Below, piece after piece: positions 1-5,693 of a stretch of DNA of 11,278 nucleotides. The notes under the pieces were generated by a model. That model did not search any database and was not told the DNA's origin. It saw only the letters and a program-made list of their open reading frames with translations. Every line of letters begins with the position of its first letter. Within the stretch, counting starts at the first letter, position 1. Origin of the DNA: Desulfobacterales bacterium (lineage in GTDB: Bacteria; Desulfobacterota; DSM-4660; Desulfatiglandales; B25-G16); contig DAOVGH010000004.1 of the NCBI GenBank assembly GCA_030672485.1, positions 1 to 11,278 of the forward strand. Reading direction: 5' to 3'. The translations under genes and the position numbers were made by a program.

Positions 1-15
1 TTAATTTTGAATTGT

Positions 16-57
16 ACCTCAACCCACAATCCCTAATATAATTCCTCAATCCTTTAA
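16..57. repeat. Degenerate heptad array downstream of ftsQ
   Basis: On the plus strand, successive 7-base blocks from position 16 repeat a CCtcAAt-like word: ACCTCAA (16-22), CCCACAA (23-29), TCCCTAA (30-36), then after a one-base slip CCTCAAT (44-50) and CCTTTAA (51-57). It lies in the spacer expected to precede ftsA. No open frame or clear promoter is visible in positions 1-125. Confidence 0.6.
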
Positions 58-80
58 TTTATTTATGTCTGTTGCCTTAA

Positions 81-111
81 TTTTAGGCACTTTAGCTCAC
101 TTTAGGCACTT
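81..111 (-). repeat. GTGCCTAAA repeat, two units, after ftsQ
   Basis: Read on the minus strand this is AAGTGCCTAAAGTGAGC followed by TAAAGTGCCTAAAA: two copies of GTGCCTAAA separated by the related word GTGAGCTAAA, giving a 9-10 base period. It starts 15 bp after the ftsQ stop. The first 21 bases of the unit match, base for base, the copy at the end of murE (9743-9723). Confidence 0.85.
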
Positions 112-125
112 ATAACTTTAAGTAT

Positions 126-953
126 CTAGACCACCCTACCGGTAAATGCGACAACTGCCCTATCAGCGTAATCCAAATCTATTGATCTGACCTGATAGAG
201 TCGATGAGTGACCTGGACATGTTTGATAATATGCGTTAATGAATCAATTTTTCTGATAAAATCATCTCTCCCAAAAAAGACCTTAAATGGTAATCTATTG
301 AAATAGACGGTGAGAGCTCCATCCTCTTCCACATGGATCTCTGATAGCCCTTTTACCGATAGTGGCGTATCCACCAAGTGGAGGGCATCTAAGAGAGATG
401 CAACCTCCTTGAGATAAGCCCCATTCTTTTTATCACCTGTGGATAGGCCGGTTACCACGGGAAAATCAACTGAATCATCCCTTTCCACCTCTTTAAATAT
501 AACCCCCCCTTTATCCATAAGGTGCATCCGTTCTAATAGTACTAGTGCCACTGCCTCTTCATTTTCTGCCTTTATATGAAGGGTGTGGGGAAATTCCTTC
601 TTTAAGGAGACCGATCTTATCCAAGGATGAGCCTCGATGTTTCTCTTAATAGTAGCTGGATCAATAGAAAAAAGACTTTCCCTTTCCTTAAGACCCGATA
701 TTTTGATCAGCTCTTCCCTTAAATCATCACTAACCCCGGTCACAACAATATTGCGCAATCTAAAGTAGGGCGAAGAAGTGAGAAATTGGGATCCAGACAC
801 AAAGGCTAAGGAAAGACCCCCTAGCACCAAAAGGAAGAGAAATACCTTGATCAGGCCAAACCCCAACTGGCCCAAGGTTCTTCTGAAGAGCAAAAGACCT
901 TTTAGTCTGTCCCTCTTTACCGATTGATGATGTAAAACAGAACCTCTTTTCAC
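126..953 (-). CDS. ftsQ: FtsQ/DivIB-type cell division protein
   Basis: Bitopic inner-membrane divisome protein that, in the known family, links FtsB/FtsL and the septal synthase FtsW-FtsI to the division site. At 275 aa it has the usual FtsQ length. The layout is a basic cytoplasmic N-terminus (about residues 1-30), one hydrophobic segment (about 34-54), a POTRA domain starting near FRLRNIVVTG (64-73) with HPWI at 109-112, and then the FtsQ beta domain, ending in a typical SIDLDYADRAVVAF strand (257-270). The start is GTG at 953. It overlaps the murB stop in a GTGA, so translational coupling is likely and ddl, often found here in other genomes, is absent. An alternative in-frame TTG lies about 20 codons in, but it would remove basic residues normally kept before the membrane segment. 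The stop is TAG at 128-126. Sequence is divergent, as usual for FtsQ, so the call rests on domain order plus dcw position. Confidence 0.93.
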   Translation of the reverse strand: MKRGSVLHHQSVKRDRLKGLLLFRRTLGQLGFGLIKVFLFLLVLGGLSLAFVSGSQFLTSSPYFRLRNIVVTGVSDDLREELIKISGLKERESLFSIDPATIKRNIEAHPWIRSVSLKKEFPHTLHIKAENEEAVALVLLERMHLMDKGGVIFKEVERDDSVDFPVVTGLSTGDKKNGAYLKEVASLLDALHLVDTPLSVKGLSEIHVEEDGALTVYFNRLPFKVFFGRDDFIRKIDSLTHIIKHVQVTHRLYQVRSIDLDYADRAVVAFTGRVV

Positions 954-1864
954 GCCTTACCCACGATCTTTATCTCAGGAATGAGTTGAATACCGAATAT
1001 CTCCCTCACCTTGGCCATTGCCAGATCCACAAGCGCCACTATATCAGAGGCCGAGGCCTTACCAGTACTAACAATGAAATTGGCATGCTTAGGAGATATC
1101 ATCGCCCCCCCGACCCTTTTGCCTTTCAAGCCAACGGCATCGATCAGCCGACCCGCATGATCAGCCTCAGGGTTTTTAAAGACAGACCCGGCAGATGCCA
1201 TATCGAGAGGAAATCGGTCTTTTCTTCGTTTAACCCTGGAGATGACCCTTTTCCTGATTGAAGCGGGCTTATCGAATTTCAGATTCAGCCTTGCATTGAG
1301 GACTATCTCCCCCATACCTAAATCAAGCCCCCTGTATGTAAATGAAAGACCGAACCTGTCTCTCCTCTCTACAACTCCACACCGTGTCAAAACGGTAACT
1401 TCCCCGATCACGTCTTTAATCTCTTGGCCCTCACTTCCGGCATTCATGGCTACTGCTCCGCCCACTGTCCCTGGAATTCCTGCTAGAAACTCCACTCCAG
1501 CAAGGCCCCTTTCCGTGCAAAGATCCACTAGTTTATCTAAGAGCAGGCCTGCCCCAGCTACAATATGTGGCTCTGCCATATTGGTATCCTCAATCGAGGC
1601 AAAGGATCCATCCAAGACAATAGCCACCCCATCCAACCCCCCATCCCTTACAAGAAGGTTGCTTCCGGCCCCCAGAATCAGATACGGAATCCCCTCATCT
1701 ATTAGAAAGACAACCATCTCCTTCAGTTCCTCCACATTCCCGGACCTGTACATCGCCTCCACATTACCCCCAACCCTGAATGTTGTGTACTGACTCATGG
1801 GGGCATCAAAAAGGATTGTCTCACCTCCGATCTCTTTCATCCTTTCCTTGATGTGAGCATCCAT
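950..1864 (-). CDS. murB: UDP-N-acetylenolpyruvoylglucosamine reductase
   Basis: FAD-dependent cytoplasmic enzyme that reduces UDP-GlcNAc-enolpyruvate to UDP-MurNAc with NADPH, the second committed step of peptidoglycan synthesis. Visible signatures are YTTFRVGG (26-33) and LGAGSNLLVRDGG (64-76) of the FAD-binding domain, GIPGTVGGAVAMNAG (129-143), FTYR (175-178), and SAGSVFKNP (224-232) with the catalytic serine S227. The late glutamate is in PEIKIVG (296-302). At 304 aa it fits the shorter type II MurB class. The start is ATG at 1864, about 9 nt after a weak Shine-Dalgarno-like AGG that lies inside a copy of the GTGCCTAAA repeat read in the opposite sense. The stop overlaps the ftsQ start by 4 bp. 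A 147-bp repeat-filled gap separates it from murC, so it may have some independent translational control. Confidence 0.97.
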   Translation of the reverse strand: MDAHIKERMKEIGGETILFDAPMSQYTTFRVGGNVEAMYRSGNVEELKEMVVFLIDEGIPYLILGAGSNLLVRDGGLDGVAIVLDGSFASIEDTNMAEPHIVAGAGLLLDKLVDLCTERGLAGVEFLAGIPGTVGGAVAMNAGSEGQEIKDVIGEVTVLTRCGVVERRDRFGLSFTYRGLDLGMGEIVLNARLNLKFDKPASIRKRVISRVKRRKDRFPLDMASAGSVFKNPEADHAGRLIDAVGLKGKRVGGAMISPKHANFIVSTGKASASDIVALVDLAMAKVREIFGIQLIPEIKIVGKA

Positions 1865-1868
1865 TGGT

Positions 1869-2027
1869 AAGTGCCTAAAGTTAAAAAATGTTCACCGTTA
1901 TCCGTTCACCGTTGTTCTGTCTGCTCCCTACTGCCTTCCCGTAAGCCATGTCCGTTGTTGACTGGAAACGAGTATCCAGCAACCAGCACCCAGTAACAAT
2001 TCCTCAATTGATCAATCCTCAATTCGT
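1869..2027. repeat. Mosaic of short tandem word arrays between murC and murB
   Basis: The 147-bp murC-murB spacer is built from several unrelated short arrays. On the plus strand there is one inverted GTGCCTAAAGT word (1869-1882), four GTT-led heptads such as GTTCACC and GTTATCC (1890-1917), a weak CTGCTCC/CTACTGC block (1921-1934), four AG-led heptads such as AGCAACC and AGCACCC (1971-1998), and CAATTCCT-like words with an 8/8/7 period (1997-2027). The last array runs into the murC coding end and supplies its stop codon. No small gene, terminator or recognisable promoter was seen. Confidence 0.8.
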
Positions 2028-3394
2028 TGCAATAACTCTGTCCCAACAAGGTGTATGTCACCAGCACCAAGGGTTAAAACGAGATCACCAGGTCTCATCT
2101 CATTCAAAAGAAGGGAAATAGTATCCTCTTTGCTGGAGCAAAAACTAACCGCCCGGTGCCCATGATCCCTTATCCCCTGATGAAGGTGCTTACTATCTAT
2201 GCCTGGTATAGGTTCCTCGCCTGCCCCATAGAGTGGGGTAATGATCAGAAAATCCGCCTGATTAAAAGAGGTAACAAATCGATCATACAAATCCCTCGTT
2301 CTGGTATACCTATGAGGTTGAAAAACAACTACCAATCTCCTATCAGGCCAGCATTCCTTAGCTGTACTTATGGTCGCCACTATCTCCGTAGGATGGTGTC
2401 CGTAATCATCCAAGAATAATATGCCACCCCTTTCGTCTTTTATCTCAAAACGCCTTTTAAGCCCTCCAAGATCCTTTAGCCCCTTCCTAATGTATTCAAT
2501 ATCAATATCCAGCTCCAACCCTACCCCTACTGCCGCCAGGGCATTCAACACATTATGGTCTCCAGGGGTGCAGATAGCGATGTTACCCACTAACCTGTCC
2601 TTAACGGTGACAACAAAACTGGTGTTCAGCCCCTCCTTTGATATCTCGCTGGCCCTTATATCCGCTTGGGGATTCAGGCCATATGTCAGATAGCTTTTCT
2701 TAAGCCGAGGGATTAGTCCCTGGATCTCTTTGTCATCAAGACAGAGAATAGCCCTGCCGTAAAAAGGGATCTTGTTGACAAAATCAATAAACGTCTTCCT
2801 GAGATTTTTCATGCTGCGATAAAAATCTATGTGCTCGTAGTCTATGTTGGTAATAACGGCCATGCTTGGGGAGAGAGCAAGAAAGGATCCATCACTTTCA
2901 TCTGCCTCAGCCACCAGAAAATCACTACTCCCCAACCTCGCATTAGAGCCTCCCCATTGATTCAATCTCCCTCCAATAATAACGGTTGGGTCAAGGCCAC
3001 CGCTGGTCAAAACCGAACCTATCATACTGGTGGTGGTAGTTTTTCCGTGGGCCCCCGCTACAGCTATACCGTATTTAAGCCTCATCAGTTCAGCCAGCAT
3101 CTCTGCCCTTGGTATTACGGGAACGGATCTCTCCCTCGCCTCAACTAGCTCCTGGTTATCATCCCTTACTGCCGAAGAGAAAACCACGACATCCGCCCCA
3201 TCCACATTTTGAGGCCTATGCCCCACAAATACGTTTCCACCGAGATCTGAGAGATGCTCCGTTACCTCTGTCCTCCTGATATCCGAGCCGCTAATACGGT
3301 AGCCCAAATTAATGAGGAGCTCGGCTATACCGCTCATTCCAATCCCACCAATACCCACTAAATGGATGTGTCTTACCTTGCCAAAGATCTTCAT
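2012..3394 (-). CDS. murC: UDP-N-acetylmuramate--L-alanine ligase
   Basis: ATP-dependent cytoplasmic ligase that adds L-alanine to UDP-MurNAc, the first Mur ligase step. The three-domain architecture is complete in 460 aa: an N-terminal Rossmann-like UDP-binding domain with HLVGIGGIGMSGIA (11-24), a central ATPase domain with P-loop GAHGKTTTTS (114-123), EADESDGSF (163-171) and TNIDYEHIDFY (182-192), and a C-terminal domain with FLDDYGHHPTE (327-337) and FQPHRYTRT (358-366). The DYGHHPTE and HRYTRT motifs separate MurC from the other Mur ligases. The start is ATG at 3394, preceded by repeat sequence with only a weak GGA as ribosome-binding signal. The last residues (QRIED) and the TGA stop come from a GAATTGAGGATTGA word that belongs to the downstream repeat array. 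The native end is therefore probably just before them. Confidence 0.98.
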   Translation of the reverse strand: MKIFGKVRHIHLVGIGGIGMSGIAELLINLGYRISGSDIRRTEVTEHLSDLGGNVFVGHRPQNVDGADVVVFSSAVRDDNQELVEARERSVPVIPRAEMLAELMRLKYGIAVAGAHGKTTTTSMIGSVLTSGGLDPTVIIGGRLNQWGGSNARLGSSDFLVAEADESDGSFLALSPSMAVITNIDYEHIDFYRSMKNLRKTFIDFVNKIPFYGRAILCLDDKEIQGLIPRLKKSYLTYGLNPQADIRASEISKEGLNTSFVVTVKDRLVGNIAICTPGDHNVLNALAAVGVGLELDIDIEYIRKGLKDLGGLKRRFEIKDERGGILFLDDYGHHPTEIVATISTAKECWPDRRLVVVFQPHRYTRTRDLYDRFVTSFNQADFLIITPLYGAGEEPIPGIDSKHLHQGIRDHGHRAVSFCSSKEDTISLLLNEMRPGDLVLTLGAGDIHLVGTELLQRIED

Positions 3395-3397
3395 TTT

Positions 3398-3418
3398 GTC
3401 CGTTGTCCGTTGTTTGTT
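3398..3418. repeat. GTCCGTT heptad array between murG and murC
   Basis: Two perfect GTCCGTT units (3398-3404 and 3405-3411) and one GTTTGTT unit (3412-3418) fill the region just before the murC ATG, where the ribosome-binding site should be. The minus strand offers only a weak GGA about 4 nt before the ATG. Confidence 0.8.
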
Positions 3419-3422
3419 ATGT

Positions 3423-3437
3423 TCACTTTAGGCACTT
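3423..3437 (-). repeat. GTGCCTAAA repeat at murG stop
   Basis: The minus strand reads AAGTGCCTAAAGTGA. Its TAA is the murG stop codon (3430-3428), and the preceding AGTGCC encodes the final Ser-Ala. This is the same arrangement as at the end of murE. Confidence 0.85.
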
Positions 3438-4558
3438 CTTATCAGTTCCATCAACTCGTCAGCTATGATTTCCTTTGCCCTCGGCCTGCCGGCCTCCAAG
3501 GCAAGAGATGACATCCTTGCAAGCTCTTCTCTGTTTTCCATATACCTTCTAACCTTCCTGGCCAGGCTTTGACCGTTAAGATCCTTTTCCGGGATCATAT
3601 CTGCCCCTCCAGTTCCCACCAGGGCCCGGGCATTAATGTCCTGGTGTTTATGAGCTGCGTAGGGGTAAGGTATAAGGATGGATGGTTTTCCCAAGGCGGC
3701 CAATTCAGCTATAGTGGTTGCCCCAGCCCGACAGATAACCAGATCGGCTCTCGCATACGCAGAGGCCATATCCTCCATAAAGGCCTTTACTTCTCCATCA
3801 AGCCCAAGGCCATGATAATCACCAATTACCTTTCTTAAATCTTCCTTACCCGTTTGATGGATTACAAAGGGAACAAGGCCCACTGTCTTCAATTCCCTAA
3901 GAGCGGATACGACCGCCCTGTTTATTGCCCTGGCGCCTTGACTTCCCCCCATAACGAGTATGGCGAATCTCCCATTAAGCCCCCTGCGAACTGGTGTTGC
4001 CCGTATAAGGTCATCCCTTATCGGATTTCCGCTTAAACAGAGATTTCCCCTCTTGAAATACCTCCTGGTTTCTTGGAAGGAGATAAAGACCTTTTTAACC
4101 AAGGGGGCTAGGAGCCTGTTTGTTAGACCTGGAAAAGAATTCTGCTCATGTATAGCTGTAGGTATTCCCAGAAACCAGGCGACCAGACACACAGGGCCAG
4201 ATGAATAACCACCTACCCCAACTATCAAATGAGGTTTGAAATCCCTCATTATTGTAAACGACTGAATTGAGCTAATCAGTACCTTATAAAGGGCTTTTAC
4301 ACCCTTTAAGAGGCCCTTACCGAGCATGCCTTCAGCATCAATTGACCTCGCCTCGAACCCAGTCTTTAGAAGAAGCTCTCTCTCCATCTTCCTTCTACCA
4401 ACGACGAAAAGGATATGTATTTCATCAAACCTCTTTTTCAGCTCCCTGGCAATTGCTATCCCTGGGAATAGATGACCGCCCGTGCCACCACCAGCAATGA
4501 TTATCCGTTTCTCGTTTCTCGTTTCTCGTTTCTGGTTAGTCGTTGTTTTTCTGCTCAC
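3428..4558 (-). CDS. murG: Lipid II synthase: UDP-GlcNAc--lipid I GlcNAc transferase
   Basis: GT28-family peripheral membrane glycosyltransferase on the cytoplasmic face. It transfers GlcNAc from UDP-GlcNAc to lipid I, giving lipid II. Signatures are GGGTGGHLFPG (23-33), GVGGYSSGP (114-122), HEQNSFPG (137-144), GNPIR (177-181), GGSQGA (204-209) and the UDP-GlcNAc-binding block RAGATTIAELAALGKP (277-292), followed by a QDINA-type motif (306-310). The only usable start is GTG at 4558, because a stop codon (TAG, 4564-4562) lies just upstream in frame and there is no ATG/GTG/TTG before the glycine-rich loop. The resulting 18-residue leader is longer than usual and very basic. Residues 9-18 are encoded by four perfect tandem AGAAACG heptamers. 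The ribosome-binding signal (AGGA, 1 nt before GTG) is too close to be strong. The last three codons and the stop (AGAAGTGCCTAA) are a copy of the GTGCCTAAA repeat. Confidence 0.97.
   Translation of the reverse strand: MSRKTTTNQKRETRNEKRIIIAGGGTGGHLFPGIAIARELKKRFDEIHILFVVGRRKMERELLLKTGFEARSIDAEGMLGKGLLKGVKALYKVLISSIQSFTIMRDFKPHLIVGVGGYSSGPVCLVAWFLGIPTAIHEQNSFPGLTNRLLAPLVKKVFISFQETRRYFKRGNLCLSGNPIRDDLIRATPVRRGLNGRFAILVMGGSQGARAINRAVVSALRELKTVGLVPFVIHQTGKEDLRKVIGDYHGLGLDGEVKAFMEDMASAYARADLVICRAGATTIAELAALGKPSILIPYPYAAHKHQDINARALVGTGGADMIPEKDLNGQSLARKVRRYMENREELARMSSLALEAGRPRAKEIIADELMELIRSA
4506..4533 (-). repeat. Four perfect AGAAACG heptamers inside the murG 5' end
   Basis: On the plus strand CGTTTCT occurs four times without a mismatch (4506-4512, 4513-4519, 4520-4526, 4527-4533); on the coding strand this is AGAAACG x4. 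Because 7 is not a multiple of 3, the units are read in changing frames and encode the QKRETRNEKR leader of MurG. A change of one unit would shift the frame. Confidence 0.95.
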
Positions 4559-4585
4559 TTCCTAGTTGCTACTGCCTACTTGAAG
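4551..4585. repeat. Degenerate heptad array across the ftsW stop and murG start
   Basis: Five 7-base blocks on the plus strand, CTGCTCA (4551-4557), CTTCCTA, GTTGCTA, CTGCCTA and CTTGAAG (4579-4585), share a cTtgCtA pattern. The array contains both the murG GTG start (4558-4556) and the ftsW TAG stop (4571-4569). With the AGAAACG array next to it, about 80 bp of this junction shows 7-base periodicity. Confidence 0.7.
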
Positions 4586-5693
4586 CCTTCAAGGAACATT
4601 TTGATATATTCATCAATATTCCCACACCTGTCAGACTCACAATGAGAGAGGATCCTCCATAGCTTATAAAGGGAAGTGTCAAGCCTTTAGTGGGTAAAAG
4701 GGCCATTACCACGCCCATATTAACGATTACCTGGAGTGCCAACATACAACTTATCGCCATGGCAACATACGTCCCAAAAAGCTCCGGCGCATTTAAGGCG
4801 ATCTTGAAACCCCTGACTACAACAAAAGCAAACAGGATTAATAGGACACTCACCCCTATGAGTCCTACTTCCTCAGCGATTATCGCCAAGATAAAATCAG
4901 TATGTGGTTCTGGTAGATAAAAGAGCTTCTGTTTGCCATTGCCAATTCCCACCCCTGAAAGCCCTCCTGAACCAAAGGCCAGAAAAGAGTGGATTATCTG
5001 AAAGCCGAATCCATGAGGATCCTCCCACGGGTTGAGGAATGCCCACCATCGATGAAGCCTGTAAGCGGTATGGGATATCAGGTAATAAACAATAGGGGTT
5101 ATGAGGCCTAACAGGACAAAGAGCTGCCCCAAATTCACTCCCCCTATAAAAAGGAGGATCAAGATCCACATTCCTATAATCATAGCCGTCCCAAGATCTG
5201 GCTGGAGAAGAATAAGGGTTATAAAGATCGCTCCCACCAGTAAGTGCGGAAAAAGCCCGTGAAAGAAGGTCCCTATCTTCTCGACGTTTCTGCTCATGGT
5301 GTAAGCCACAAAAATGGCCAGAGACAATTTGGCTACCTCCGATGGTTGAATTGAGATAAAGCCGACTCTGAGCCACCTCTGGGCACCCCCCACCTTGACT
5401 CCAAGTCCTGGGATAAGCAGTAGAACCAATAAAACCAAACTCGAGCCCAGAATAAAGTAGACCAATCTTCTGTAGAAAAGGTAGTTTATGTTCTTTGCTA
5501 TAATCATGAGCAGGAGACCAAGAAGAACAAAGCTGATCTGCCTCTTAAGATAGTAATAGTGATCTCCAAACCTCTCCGCCGCAAGGATTGAACTGGCACT
5601 ATAAACTGCTACCAACCCAATACCAATCAACACGAGAACAGAGATAAGGATAACAGGCTCATAGCCATAAGCAGGTTTTTTCCCCGGCGCCAT
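4569..5693 (-). CDS. ftsW: Septal peptidoglycan polymerase FtsW (SEDS family)
   Basis: Polytopic SEDS-family glycosyltransferase that polymerises lipid II at the septum together with its class B PBP partner FtsI. The 374 aa contain about ten hydrophobic segments. Family motifs are YSASS (31-35), GGAQRWL (102-108), QPSEVAKL (116-123), QPDLGTA (164-170), RWWAFLNPWEDP (215-226), PEPHTDFI (261-268) with the conserved aspartate D266, and PTKGLTLPFISYGGSSL (334-350). The location between murD and murG favours FtsW over its elongation paralogue RodA. The start is ATG at 5693. It overlaps the end of murD by 35 bp, suggesting coupling, and a GGGAGG about 18 nt upstream is too far to be a convincing ribosome-binding site. 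The C-terminal SSRQ and TAG stop fall in an AGTAGGCAGTAG word of the heptad array that continues to the murG start. Confidence 0.96.
   Translation of the reverse strand: MAPGKKPAYGYEPVILISVLVLIGIGLVAVYSASSILAAERFGDHYYYLKRQISFVLLGLLLMIIAKNINYLFYRRLVYFILGSSLVLLVLLLIPGLGVKVGGAQRWLRVGFISIQPSEVAKLSLAIFVAYTMSRNVEKIGTFFHGLFPHLLVGAIFITLILLQPDLGTAMIIGMWILILLFIGGVNLGQLFVLLGLITPIVYYLISHTAYRLHRWWAFLNPWEDPHGFGFQIIHSFLAFGSGGLSGVGIGNGKQKLFYLPEPHTDFILAIIAEEVGLIGVSVLLILFAFVVVRGFKIALNAPELFGTYVAMAISCMLALQVIVNMGVVMALLPTKGLTLPFISYGGSSLIVSLTGVGILMNISKCSLKASSRQ

Noticed and set aside
1242..1793. 183-codon open frame on the plus strand
   Set aside because: It lies entirely antisense to murB, is rich in Ser/Pro/Thr as expected for a shadow frame, and has no recognisable domain.
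1869..2027. CRISPR-like array
   Set aside because: Repeat units are 7-8 bases, degenerate and directly adjacent with no spacers, and no cas gene is present.
4506..4533. Phase-variable switch of murG as a firm call
   Set aside because: The geometry allows it, but MurG is normally essential and a single sequence cannot show unit-number variation, so it is kept as a hypothesis only.
4897..5376. 159-codon minus-strand frame
   Set aside because: It is an alternative frame within ftsW, whose own frame carries all the conserved SEDS motifs.
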